Source: Enterovibrio norvegicus DSM 15893 | GTDB taxonomy: Bacteria > Pseudomonadota > Gammaproteobacteria > Enterobacterales > Vibrionaceae | NCBI RefSeq assembly: GCF_900115495.1 | Contig: NZ_FOWR01000052.1 | Coordinates: forward strand, 1 to 32,515 | DNA: 32,515 nucleotides | Direction: 5' to 3' | Shown here: positions 6,751 through 14,500 of the stretch, piece after piece | Numbering within the stretch: position 1 is the first letter of the stretch | Layout: the number at the start of each line of letters is the position of its first letter | Translations under genes and position numbers: made by a program | Notes under the pieces: generated by a model | What the model was told of the DNA's origin: nothing | What the model saw: the letters and a program-made list of their open reading frames with translations, nothing else | Database searches by the model: none

Positions 6751-7845
6751 ATGGTCACTGTTACCTCAACCGCGAAAAAAGTGCTGCTCATGCTCGGCAC
6801 GGTCACACTGCTTACAACGGCAAGCTTTTCTTCTTTTGCTGCCGACAAGGTTTACCGCTTAAAGCTTGCAGAAACATGGGGCCCCAACTTCCCCATTTTC
6901 GGTGATGCCACCAAGAACATGGCAGCGATGGCAGAGAAAATGTCGAACGGTCGTCTTCAAATTCGTATCGACTCATCAAACAAGCACAAAGCGCCGTTTG
7001 GTGTGTTTGACATGGTAAAAGCGGGTCAGTACGACATGGGACATTCCGCCTCTTACTACTGGAAAGGCAAAGTCCCGAACACCTTGTATTTCACCACAAT
7101 GCCATTCGGCATGGTCGCCTCTGAACAATACGCATGGTTCTACCACGGCGGCGGCATGGCACTGATGGAAGAGGTGTATTCCCCGCACAACTTGCTGTCA
7201 TTCCCAGGCGGTAATACTGGCGTGCAAATGGGCGGTTGGTTTCAAAAAGAAATCAATAGCGTTGATGATCTGAATGGCCTGAAAATGCGCATTCCCGGCT
7301 TTGCGGGCGAAGTACTCGCCAAGCTAGGCGCAAGCCCAACCAACATTGCGCCGGGCGAGCTCTACACAGCGCTAGAACGCCGCACGATTGATGCTCTTGA
7401 GTGGGTTGGCCCTGGCCTTGATTTGCGCATGGGTTTCCACAAAGTTGCCCCCCTTTACTACACAGGTTGGCATGAGCCAGCAACGGAATTGCAGTTCCTG
7501 TTCAACAAACGTAGCTGGGACAGACTGCCAGAAGATCTGCAAGAAATCTTGCGCGTTGCCATGCGCACTGCCTCTTACGACATGTATATCCAAAACGCCC
7601 ATGCCAGTGCAGAAGCGTGGGAAACCATGTTGAATGAGTACCCCGATATCCAAGTGAAGCAGTTCCCAGAATCTGTGCTTACTGCGATGAAAACCGCCAA
7701 CGATGCCTTGCTCGCTGAACATGCAGCGAACGACGCACAAGCCAAGAAAATTCTCGATTCACAAGCGGAATACCTCAAGAAAGCCCGCCGCTGGACCACG
7801 ATTTCAGACAAGGCATACCTCAACAGTCAGCAGACCGCTGAGTAG
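6751..7845 (+). CDS. dctP: TRAP transporter periplasmic binding protein (DctP/TakP type)
   Basis: A 364-aa solute receptor that captures an organic acid in the periplasm and delivers it to the membrane subunits encoded just downstream. A signal peptide covers about residues 1-31, with cleavage after SSFAA. The mature part shows LKLAETWGPNFPIF, the GNTGVQMGGWF loop, NGLKMRIPGFAGEVLAKLGA and GELYTALERRTIDALEWVGP. These match the TakP-like branch of TRAP receptors, whose known members bind 2-oxoacids such as pyruvate. The TALERRTIDALEW segment is the usual carboxylate-contact region. AAGGAT before the ATG supports this start. A hairpin with a T run after the stop probably makes this subunit more abundant than DctQM. 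The exact ligand is not provable from sequence. Confidence 0.9.
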   Translation: MVTVTSTAKKVLLMLGTVTLLTTASFSSFAADKVYRLKLAETWGPNFPIFGDATKNMAAMAEKMSNGRLQIRIDSSNKHKAPFGVFDMVKAGQYDMGHSASYYWKGKVPNTLYFTTMPFGMVASEQYAWFYHGGGMALMEEVYSPHNLLSFPGGNTGVQMGGWFQKEINSVDDLNGLKMRIPGFAGEVLAKLGASPTNIAPGELYTALERRTIDALEWVGPGLDLRMGFHKVAPLYYTGWHEPATELQFLFNKRSWDRLPEDLQEILRVAMRTASYDMYIQNAHASAEAWETMLNEYPDIQVKQFPESVLTAMKTANDALLAEHAANDAQAKKILDSQAEYLKKARRWTTISDKAYLNSQQTAE

Positions 7846-7851
7846 CCTTTT

Positions 7852-7879
7852 GCGCCGAGCAATTGTTCGGCGCCTTTTT
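7852..7879 (+). terminator. Intra-operon hairpin/terminator between dctP and dctQ
   Basis: GCGCCGAGCAATTGTTCGGCGC (two adjoining arms, GCGCCGAGCAA and TTGTTCGGCGC) folds into a long stem and is followed by CTTTTTC. It lies in the 58-bp gap. Such a partial terminator typically lowers expression of the membrane subunits relative to the binding protein. Confidence 0.75.
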
Positions 7880-7903
7880 CGTTTTGCTTGAACAGGATGT
7901 CTT

Positions 7904-8431
7904 ATGCAAAGCCTCATAGTTCTGGAACGGCTCATAAACCGCATCGCCGACGCGCTCGGTTGGATAGCCAGTTCCTTATTTCTCTTATTGATGCTCAATG
8001 TATTTTACAACGTGGTAATGCGTTACGCCTTCGACAGCGTGTCTATCGCACTGCAAGAAATGGAATGGCATTTGTTTTCTGCCGTCTTTTTATTGGGCGT
8101 GCCTTACGCCGTGAAAGCAGGCGGACACGTGCGCATTGATGTGCTGTATGAACGCTGGAGTGAAAAAACGCAGGCACTTGTTGACCTACTCGGTTGTGTC
8201 CTTTTCCTGATGCCGTTTGCGGTTCTCATCGTTTATTTCGGTATCGACTTCGCCAATGAATCTTTACAACTTGGCGAAAGCAGTGGCGACCCCGGTGGTT
8301 TGCCGCATCGCTGGATCATCAAAGCCATGATCCCGCTTTCCTTCTTCTTTATCGCCGTCACCGGGTTGGGGTTAATCCTTAACGCCCTCTCGCGTATTCT
8401 TCGCCCAGCCGTATCAGGGAGTCTCCAATGA
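7904..8431 (+). CDS. dctQ: TRAP transporter small membrane subunit DctQ
   Basis: A 175-aa inner-membrane protein with four hydrophobic helices (about residues 24-44, 58-74, 97-118 and 140-160), the normal topology and size for DctQ. The segment ALQEMEWHLFSAVFLLGVPY followed by AVKAGGHVRIDVLY is a clear family signature (EMEWHLF, and HVRIDV). DctQ pairs with DctM to form the sodium-driven permease. Its stop overlaps the dctM start by ATGA (8428-8431), so the two are probably translated in fixed ratio. AGGAT precedes the start. Confidence 0.9.
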   Translation: MQSLIVLERLINRIADALGWIASSLFLLLMLNVFYNVVMRYAFDSVSIALQEMEWHLFSAVFLLGVPYAVKAGGHVRIDVLYERWSEKTQALVDLLGCVLFLMPFAVLIVYFGIDFANESLQLGESSGDPGGLPHRWIIKAMIPLSFFFIAVTGLGLILNALSRILRPAVSGSLQ

Positions 8432-9711
8432 TTGGCATTATCATGTTTGTTGTCGCCCTGTTTGCCTTGCTGATCGGCTTTCCTGTTGCCTTTACATTCG
8501 GTGGCATTGCGTTGCTGTTCGGTGTGTGGGCAGAAGGTCTCGATATCTTCGCGTTCATGCCGTTTCGGATCATGAGCATCATGCAAAACACCGTGCTCAT
8601 GGCGGTGCCGCTGTTTGTATTTATGGGCCTTGTGCTACAAAAAACACGCCTTGCCGAGCAATTGCTTGAAGCCATGGCGCGCTTGTTTGGTGGCGTGCGC
8701 GGTGGGCTCGCCATTTCGACCGTGTTGGTCGGTAGCCTGCTCGCGGCATCAACCGGCGTGGTGGGCGCATCTGTCGTGGCAATGGGCTTAATTTCATTGC
8801 CTGTCATGCTCAAGTACCAATACGACAAAGGCCTCGCCTGCGGCACTATTTGTGCGTCCGGCACCTTGGGGCAGATCATTCCTCCATCTATCGTGCTCAT
8901 CCTGCTTGGCGATGTGCTCGGCATTCCCGTCGGCGATTTGTTCCAAGCTGCCGTTTGGCCGGGTTTAATGCTGGTCGGCGCATACATTCTCTACATCCTC
9001 TATTTCGCCTTTCGCCACCCTGAAGCCGCGCAAGCCATGGAGCCCGTTGAAGGCCAATCACGCAAAGAAGAAATCATCGAAGCCTTGAAAGCGGTCATTC
9101 CGCCGCTGGCACTGATCATCGTGGTGCTTGGTTCAATTTTCGCGGGCATTGCGACACCAACAGAGTCTGCTGCTTTGGGCGGCATTGGCGCGATCCTTCT
9201 GTCACTGATCTATCGCCAGTTTTCTTGGAAACTGCTGTATGACAGCGCCTTTGAAACCGTCAAAGTCACCGCCATGGTGTTCGGTATATTGCTCGGTGCG
9301 ACCGCGTTTTCCATGGCGTTTACCTACACGGGCGGCGACTATTTGGTTGAAGAATGGATGCTGGCGCTGCCGGGTGAAAAATGGGGATTTTTGATCATCA
9401 CCATGCTCGTGATTTTGCTATTGGGCTTCTTTATCGACTTCGTTGAAATCTGTTTCATCATTGTGCCGATCCTTGCCCCTGTGGCGGAGCTGATGGGCAT
9501 CAACATGACGTGGTTCGCGATTTTGATTGCGATGAACTTACAGTCCTCCTTCTTAACGCCGCCGTTCGGGTTCAGCTTGTTCTACCTCAAAGGCTGTGCC
9601 CCTGATGGGATAACAACGCGGGACATTTACCGCGGTGTCATGCCCTTTATCTTTATCCAAGTGGCGGTGCTTGCCAGCATTTTGCTCTTGCCAGAACTGT
9701 ATGGATTTTGA
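8428..9711 (+). CDS. dctM: TRAP transporter large permease subunit DctM
   Basis: This 427-aa protein has about twelve membrane helices and is the transport channel of the TRAP system. It uses the sodium gradient to import the ligand handed over by DctP. Family segments are IGFPVAFTFGGIALLFG at the start, PLFVFMGLVLQKTRLAEQLL, GSLLAASTGVVGASVVAMGL, then GTLGQIIPPSIVLILLGDVL, GIATPTESAALGGIGAILL, and SSFLTPPFGFSLFYLKG at the end. Length is normal. It is the last gene of the transporter; a structured palindrome and then the sensor kinase follow. Confidence 0.92.
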   Translation: MIGIIMFVVALFALLIGFPVAFTFGGIALLFGVWAEGLDIFAFMPFRIMSIMQNTVLMAVPLFVFMGLVLQKTRLAEQLLEAMARLFGGVRGGLAISTVLVGSLLAASTGVVGASVVAMGLISLPVMLKYQYDKGLACGTICASGTLGQIIPPSIVLILLGDVLGIPVGDLFQAAVWPGLMLVGAYILYILYFAFRHPEAAQAMEPVEGQSRKEEIIEALKAVIPPLALIIVVLGSIFAGIATPTESAALGGIGAILLSLIYRQFSWKLLYDSAFETVKVTAMVFGILLGATAFSMAFTYTGGDYLVEEWMLALPGEKWGFLIITMLVILLLGFFIDFVEICFIIVPILAPVAELMGINMTWFAILIAMNLQSSFLTPPFGFSLFYLKGCAPDGITTRDIYRGVMPFIFIQVAVLASILLLPELYGF

Positions 9712-9781
9712 TGTTGGAGACGAGCTAAACCCTTCGCGAGTATCGCCTATGGCTTGACGAATATTGGTAATTCTTGCAACA

Positions 9782-9870
9782 GTTTGTGGCGGCTTTATAC
9801 AAGGCAGAGGCTTCGATGTGTAGCAGGCCTACATGAGAAGCCGATAACGCAGTAGAAAGTCGCCACAAAC
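9782..9870. repeat. 89-bp highly structured palindromic element
   Basis: Outer arms GTTTGTGGCGGCTTTATAC (9782-9800) and GTAGAAAGTCGCCACAAAC (9852-9870) pair at 17 of 19 positions. Inside them GGCTTC pairs with GAAGCC, and TGTAG pairs with CTACA, giving a long nested hairpin. It fills the gap between dctM and the kinase gene. The form suggests a dispersed imperfect palindrome (a MITE or ERIC-like unit). It could also act as an RNA structure. Only one copy is in this window. Confidence 0.75.
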
Positions 9871-9929
9871 GCGGCAAAAAGGGTTCTACACTGAGGGGAG
9901 TCATTGAAGTCACGCACGGAGAGCAGTGG

Positions 9930-11297
9930 ATGACACTCAAACTTAAAATCATTTTACTGACGGTGATCCCGCTGATTGTCATCAGTTACATGATTGGCTG
10001 GATCACCATTCAGCAAGCGGAGTCATTGGGAGTGAAAGAGGTTTCCACCTTTCGCGCCAGCATGCTCTCCTCCCGTGAGCAATCGATCAAAGATTACGTG
10101 AACCTCGCGACACAAAGCATCAAGCACATTTACGATAACGCCGATGCGAATGACGCGGAGGCTAAACTCCAGGTACTAGAGATCTTGCGCGAGATGCGTT
10201 ACAGCGATGACGGCTACTTCTTTGTTTACGATGAAAACGGCTACAACCTTGTTCACCCCATCATGCCGGAGCTTGAAGGCCAAAACCTCATTGGCCTTCA
10301 AGATTCAAACGGAGATTTTCTGATCCAAAACCTGATTGCCTCCGCCAAAGCAGGTGGCGGTTTTCATGAGTACCTTTGGCACAAACCGTCTACCGATGAA
10401 ATCGTGCCCAAGCTCAGCTATTCCGTGTGGTTGCCGAAATGGAAATGGATGGTCGGTTCCGGCTTGTACATTGAAGACATTGGTCATCAAATTGAAGAGG
10501 TGAAAACCTCGGTACAAACCAGCATCAACACGACATATCTCGCCATCATTGTGGTACTCATTACCTCCGTGGTGATCATGATCGTGATAGCGTTGGCGGT
10601 GAACCTGCACGAACACCGCATTGCCGATATGCGGCTCAGGGAACTCGCCTACCGCACTGTCATGATGCAAGAAGACGAGAAAAAGCACCTCTCGCGAGAA
10701 CTGCACGATGGCATTAATCAGCTATTGGTGTCCGCCAAATGCCACTTGGAGTTACTGGCCAAAAGCGTGCTCTATCGAAACGAAGACAGCGAACTCACCC
10801 ACCTTCAAAAAAGTGAACGTTCGTTGGTGATGGCCATCAGTGAAGTACGCCGAATGTCTCGAACCCTTCGCCCAACCACTCTTGATGACATCGGCCTGAC
10901 CGCGGCGCTAGAAAGTCTCGCCACAGACTTTGCCTCTGCCACCAATGTTCAAGTCGATACTCACCTCGACCAAATTGATGCCACCCTGGCCCCGGATGTG
11001 ATCACCACCTTGTATCGCGTGGTGCAAGAATCCTTGGTGAACGTTGAAAAACACAGTGGTAGCTCTCTCGTTGAGCTTGAGGTGACACAGCTTGGTGAGC
11101 GCCTACAACTCATTATTCGAGATAACGGCATCGGCTTTAAGGTGTCAGACGCACTGAAAGGTCGCGGCATTGGTTTACGCAACATGCGAGAGCGCATCGA
11201 GTTCATTGGGGGTGATCTGGAAATCAGTTCTAGCACCGCAAACGGCACGGAAATCATGGTGTTGTTAGACTTATCAGTAATCACCAAAGACGTGTAA
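9930..11297 (+). CDS. Histidine kinase with single Cache sensor domain
   Basis: A 455-aa membrane sensor kinase. Helix 1 lies at about residues 7-28. A periplasmic single-Cache domain follows at about 40-190, with GYFFVYDENGYNLVHPIMPE and SYSVWLPKWKWMVGSGLYIE as its hallmark PAS-like strands. Helix 2 is at about 202-226. A HisKA_3 dimerisation domain contains the phosphorylated His259 in SRELHDGINQLL. A HATPase_c domain is seen from TLYRVVQESLVNVEKHSGSS to RDNGIGF and GIGLRNMRERIEFIGG. Single-Cache domains of this kind often bind small carboxylates, which fits the TRAP operon just upstream. It should phosphorylate the response regulator 53 bp downstream. GGAG lies 8 bp before the start. Confidence 0.9.
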   Translation: MTLKLKIILLTVIPLIVISYMIGWITIQQAESLGVKEVSTFRASMLSSREQSIKDYVNLATQSIKHIYDNADANDAEAKLQVLEILREMRYSDDGYFFVYDENGYNLVHPIMPELEGQNLIGLQDSNGDFLIQNLIASAKAGGGFHEYLWHKPSTDEIVPKLSYSVWLPKWKWMVGSGLYIEDIGHQIEEVKTSVQTSINTTYLAIIVVLITSVVIMIVIALAVNLHEHRIADMRLRELAYRTVMMQEDEKKHLSRELHDGINQLLVSAKCHLELLAKSVLYRNEDSELTHLQKSERSLVMAISEVRRMSRTLRPTTLDDIGLTAALESLATDFASATNVQVDTHLDQIDATLAPDVITTLYRVVQESLVNVEKHSGSSLVELEVTQLGERLQLIIRDNGIGFKVSDALKGRGIGLRNMRERIEFIGGDLEISSSTANGTEIMVLLDLSVITKDV

Positions 11298-11350
11298 TCA
11301 GAGACGTTACGGGATCTGGGTGTTCAAAGATTTACAGGAGTAGATAAGCC

Positions 11351-12013
11351 ATGCGCCAAGACACAGACGACATTCGCGTATTACTGGTAGACGATCACCG
11401 CGTCGTCATCGAAGGCTTTATCGCAAGGCTGGAAAGCGAACCGGGTATTGCTGTCGTCGGCACCGCCAGCAATGGCGTTGAAGCCCTCGAACAAGCCAAA
11501 CTGCTTGACCCTGATGTTGTGCTCATGGACATCACTATGCCAATCCTCAACGGCCTAGAAGCCACCGCTTTGTTCAAGCAAGAACACCCCAACACCAAAA
11601 TTCTCATGCTCACCATGCACGACAACCGCGAATACATTCTGGAAGTGATGCAATGCGGCGCGTCCGGCTACATCCTGAAAGATGTTTCCGCCGAGGAAAT
11701 GGTCAAAGCCATTGAAACCGTGCATTCCGGCGCAAGCTACTTCTGTCAATCTGCCAGTAAAGCCCTGTTCAACGCCCCAGAAGAGAGCCCAGTAAAAACC
11801 ACCACAAAGTCTGTCCTCAGCCGCCGGGAAATCACCGTACTCCTACTCGTCACCGAAGGGAAAAGCAGCAAACACATCGCCCAAGAACTCGACATCAGCG
11901 TCAGAACCGTCGAAACCCACCGCCAAAACATCAAACACAAACTCGACATTACTTCGACAGCCGAAATGATCACCTATGCCGTGCAAGCGGGTCTGATTGA
12001 TGGGGTTGGGTGA
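11351..12013 (+). CDS. NarL/FixJ-family response regulator
   Basis: A 220-aa two-domain regulator. The receiver domain (residues about 8-125) has the acidic pocket LLVDDHRVV (Asp14 and Asp15), the phosphoacceptor Asp60 in DVVLMDITMPILNG, the conserved Thr in ILMLTMHDN and Lys in ASGYILKDV. A LuxR-type helix-turn-helix follows at about 152-210 (LSRREITVLLLVTEGKSSKH, then SVRTVETHRQNIKHKL). It is the cognate partner of the Cache kinase upstream and probably controls the TRAP operon. The TACGTA palindromes at 6534-6620 are candidate sites. It is not the quorum-sensing LuxR, having no autoinducer domain. Confidence 0.92.
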   Translation: MRQDTDDIRVLLVDDHRVVIEGFIARLESEPGIAVVGTASNGVEALEQAKLLDPDVVLMDITMPILNGLEATALFKQEHPNTKILMLTMHDNREYILEVMQCGASGYILKDVSAEEMVKAIETVHSGASYFCQSASKALFNAPEESPVKTTTKSVLSRREITVLLLVTEGKSSKHIAQELDISVRTVETHRQNIKHKLDITSTAEMITYAVQAGLIDGVG

Positions 12014-12016
12014 TGA

Positions 12017-12058
12017 TTGAAGGTTGAAGGTTGAAGGTTGAAGGTTGAAGGTTGAGGA
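12017..12058. repeat. Heptamer tandem repeat TTGAAGG x5 plus one degenerate unit
   Basis: TTGAAGG repeats perfectly from 12017 to 12051, followed by TTGAGGA. It starts four bases after the response regulator stop codon. It is likely a simple-sequence slippage array with no obvious function. Confidence 0.9.
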
Positions 12059-12091
12059 TTAAATGTTCATGAGAACGATGAAAAAAGCTGA

Positions 12092-12122
12092 TAAAAATCC
12101 CGCCAAAAAGGCGGGATTTTTT
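12092..12122. terminator. Strong bidirectional rho-independent terminator
   Basis: AAAAATCCCGCC (12093-12104), loop AAAAA, then GGCGGGATTTTTT. The arms pair perfectly and are flanked by A and T runs, so it works on both strands. It separates the convergent response regulator gene and luxI. Confidence 0.92.
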
Positions 12123-12192
12123 CTGTAAAGACGACACAAAATTAGAGAGAAAAGAGAAGCATGTCGGCATTACCGTCCGTGTGTTGATAGAC

Positions 12193-12780
12193 TCAATTAA
12201 TATTGATCTTCAAGCTCTCATCCACTTCCAAGCGCAGGGCGACGGAGCGTTCTTTGCCAACTTTTAGGGATTTTCCATCCCCCATACGGCGCATGTTTAG
12301 GCCGAGTGAACGGAGCATTCTTTCGCAGCCGACGGTAGTAACAAGCACGTAAGCGCGGATGTCGTTTTCTTGGGCGAAATCGTAGAATGAGCGGATGAGT
12401 GTGAGGGCGTTGTTACCGAACCAGCCGTTGGTGTTTTCGTAACTTTCTTTTGACGTCGTGAAGCGCGAGATTTCCCAAATGCCCTCTTCCATTGGCGCTT
12501 CTTCGCCTTGCAGCAATTGGGGGAACACATCTTTCAGCATGTATTCGCCTTGTGTTGGCATGGCACGCCAGCAACCAATCACTTCTTGGTTTTCTTCCGT
12601 CAGTGCGACGTAACTGGTTTGATCCATTTCATCAAAGTTATCTGACTCCATCTCTTGCGTTGAATCGACTTCCCACCCTAGGCGCTCTAGAAAGCTGCGA
12701 TGACGTAGACGGAAGATATTATTTAGAACAGCAGGATTATTGAATTTTGATTCTGGTGTCAGGGTAATTAGCTGGCTCAT
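12193..12780 (-). CDS. luxI: Acyl-homoserine-lactone synthase (LuxI family)
   Basis: A 195-aa enzyme that makes an N-acyl-homoserine lactone from S-adenosylmethionine and an acyl-ACP. All key family residues are present at the expected spacing: Arg26, Phe30 and Trp36 (LRHRSFLERLGW), Asp47 and Asp50 (ESDNFDEMD), Arg72 (IGCWRAM), and Glu103 and Arg106 (EGIWEISRF). The C-terminal acyl-chain region includes AYVLVTTVGCERMLRSLG. The acyl chain cannot be predicted. AAGGAA precedes the ATG at 12780. A lux-box-like palindrome at 12869-12888 lies where a LuxR protein would activate this promoter, giving positive autoregulation. The RibD-like gene diverges from it, and luxR lies beyond that. Confidence 0.95.
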   Translation of the reverse strand: MSQLITLTPESKFNNPAVLNNIFRLRHRSFLERLGWEVDSTQEMESDNFDEMDQTSYVALTEENQEVIGCWRAMPTQGEYMLKDVFPQLLQGEEAPMEEGIWEISRFTTSKESYENTNGWFGNNALTLIRSFYDFAQENDIRAYVLVTTVGCERMLRSLGLNMRRMGDGKSLKVGKERSVALRLEVDESLKININ

Positions 12781-12868
12781 GGTTATTCCTTCAACTTGTC
12801 ATTGGTAATCGTTTAAGGCGATTGCTTGAGAACGAGTTCAAGGCTATGGCAGCACCCAATTACCAGTA

Positions 12869-12888
12869 AGCTGTCGGAAATTACAGTC
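12869..12888 (-). promoter_or_regulatory. Candidate lux box for luxI
   Basis: AGCTGTCGGAAATTACAGTC is an imperfect palindrome sharing 14 of 20 positions with the box at 17278-17297. Its centre is about 42 bp before a possible start site near 12836, with CATAGC as a weak -10. It lies 89 bp upstream of the luxI ATG. This matches class-II activation by a LuxR protein. Confidence 0.6.
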
Positions 12889-12947
12889 GCAATGAGAGAG
12901 CGTTTATCCTCATGATATAAATCAATTAAATTACTAAAACACCTTAA

Positions 12948-12967
12948 ACCTATCACTTGTGACAGGG
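12948..12967 (+). promoter_or_regulatory. Candidate lux box for the RibD-like gene
   Basis: ACCTATCACTTGTGACAGGG has arms CCTATCAC and GTGACAGG that pair at 7 of 8 positions. The outline ACCT...AGG(G/T) resembles the classic lux box. A possible -10 (TATTGT, 12989-12994) lies at the right distance. It would give a start near 13001 and a leader of about 47 nt to TTG 13048. Confidence 0.6.
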
Positions 12968-13047
12968 GATATTTTGCAAGCATTTTTCTATTGTTGAACT
13001 ATGCAAAAACGTGGCGAAACCGCGTTGTGAAAAAGGAAGAAGACACC

Positions 13048-14025
13048 TTGGATAAGCCATACAAAAAGCGCGTATCCGCGCAAAAGATGCCCAGCCGATT
13101 AGAAAAAGAAAAGGCAATGCCAGATGAATTAGTCATGGCATTAAACAAAGCGAAAGCGCTTTCGAGTCGTAATGGCGTTGCTTGGTTGATGTTCGAAAAA
13201 AATCAGCTCATTGCGAGTTATAGTGGCTTTGCGGGTGACCCCATGTTTGCTTCTTTAGAACGATTGGAGCCAGCAACACACAAGCGTCACCTTTATATCT
13301 CTTCCCCACCACATCGCCATTCTTACAAGAGCAGCGAACTGGAAGAAACGGCAGAAAAGTGGGAACTTGATGTGGTTTGCTTCCCTCAACTGTCTAATGC
13401 CATGAACAAAGCATTGGTGGTGGAAGCGCATGAATCGAAAAATTACACACTACACACCCCAGCGTTGAGCCCAAAAAATGAATCGATATTCTTTGGACCT
13501 GCAATGCTTGAGAACCACCAAAGACCTTGGACAACCTGCTTCATCTCAATGAACAGCCAAGGTCAGGGCGTAAAATACGATCATTTTTTATCGGGCTTTG
13601 GTGCAGAAAGTACCTTTCACCATGCGTTGACCAAGCACACCATTGTGGCTATTCAGAAAAGCCTGACCCAATCAGATTCCCAGCTACACGCAATCAAAGA
13701 GAAGTGCTATGCCATCGACATTGAAAATGCAGATGCCCTTGCTCAACTGCAGAGTAAACTCGCCCGAGGCGGACAAAGTTCACTCGTTACCTTGTGCGAC
13801 TATGCGTTCTTCTGCGCACTGGCAGACGCAAACACTGTTGATGAATGTCGAACCTATATGGCCTTAACCGAGTTACCCAACTTCCAGCCCTCACCTATAT
13901 CAATGGGTGAACATACAAATACTGTCCCTAGCCTTTTGGGTTGGAAAGTGACATCTACGCACATTTTTGATGCTGGCGTGCTGATCCAAATACGTCGAGC
14001 AAACCAATATAACCAAACAACGTAA
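13048..14025 (+). CDS. Degenerate RibD-like protein encoded between luxI and luxR
   Basis: A 325-aa protein that appears to align along its length with RibD, the two-domain riboflavin enzyme. LVMALNKAKALSSRNGVAWL matches the start of the deaminase domain. HLYISSPPHRHSYKSSEL sits where RibD has YVTLEPCSHHGRTPPC. RPWTTCFISMNSQGQ matches the reductase start (kLxxSLDGr). SLVTLCDYAFFCALADANTV followed by DECRTYMALTELP matches VEGGP..L...LVDELxxYxAPxLLG. The zinc-binding His and Cys residues and the catalytic Glu are missing, so deaminase activity is not expected. The TTG at 13048 is chosen because AAGGAAG lies 8 bp upstream and the inferred transcript starts near 13001; the frame is open back to 12991. 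The homology comes from reading motifs and needs a profile search. The function, possibly regulatory, is unknown. Confidence 0.6.
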   Translation: MDKPYKKRVSAQKMPSRLEKEKAMPDELVMALNKAKALSSRNGVAWLMFEKNQLIASYSGFAGDPMFASLERLEPATHKRHLYISSPPHRHSYKSSELEETAEKWELDVVCFPQLSNAMNKALVVEAHESKNYTLHTPALSPKNESIFFGPAMLENHQRPWTTCFISMNSQGQGVKYDHFLSGFGAESTFHHALTKHTIVAIQKSLTQSDSQLHAIKEKCYAIDIENADALAQLQSKLARGGQSSLVTLCDYAFFCALADANTVDECRTYMALTELPNFQPSPISMGEHTNTVPSLLGWKVTSTHIFDAGVLIQIRRANQYNQTT

Positions 14026-14500
14026 AGAAGCGGGATTCAGGTTATTTGACGATAATCGCTCGTCTTTCAATTAATTGACATAGTCATAACGATATCTCAA
14101 TCCATTACTGCTGGCGTAGAATCCATTTGTCATAGATAAATAAAACGAACAGGTGTTTAATGGATATTTCAACAGACTTCACAAATTGTTATTAACATTT
14201 TTATTCATTACATGTTTAAAAGAGCGAAATTTATCATTAATAAACACACACCTTCCCTTTTATCCACAACACAGACATTCCGTTTACGGGAATAAAATGA
14301 GAAGAGTATTTGCTTTACTTTTCTCACTTTAGATTCATTGCTGACATTCTCTCAACTAAAGCCCAAAAAGTTGGCCTTTCGATTGACGATTTCTGGGAGC
14401 GAGTGCTATGTTTTCGTGTATTGATAGCCTTACAAAGTAAGCAACACAGAGATCTCTGGCCCAATTGCCCCATTACTATTAGCTGAGTTGTCTTCAGCAT
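14026..14500. other. AT-rich 475-bp intergenic region upstream of luxR
   Basis: No gene is seen. The stretch is markedly more AT-rich than its neighbours and presumably carries the luxR promoter. ATTCC-N7-GGAAT forms a small palindrome at 14276-14292. I found no lux box here, so luxR may not be under AHL control. A very short ORF at about 14297 (MRRVFALLFSL) is probably chance. Confidence 0.5.

Noticed and set aside
9782-9870. Integron attC site
   Set aside because: The palindrome lacks the expected RYYYAAC/GTTRRRY ends, and there is no integron integrase or cassette array.
11351-12013. A second quorum-sensing LuxR
   Set aside because: It shares only the DNA-binding domain. The N-terminus is a phospho-receiver with Asp60, so it is a two-component regulator.
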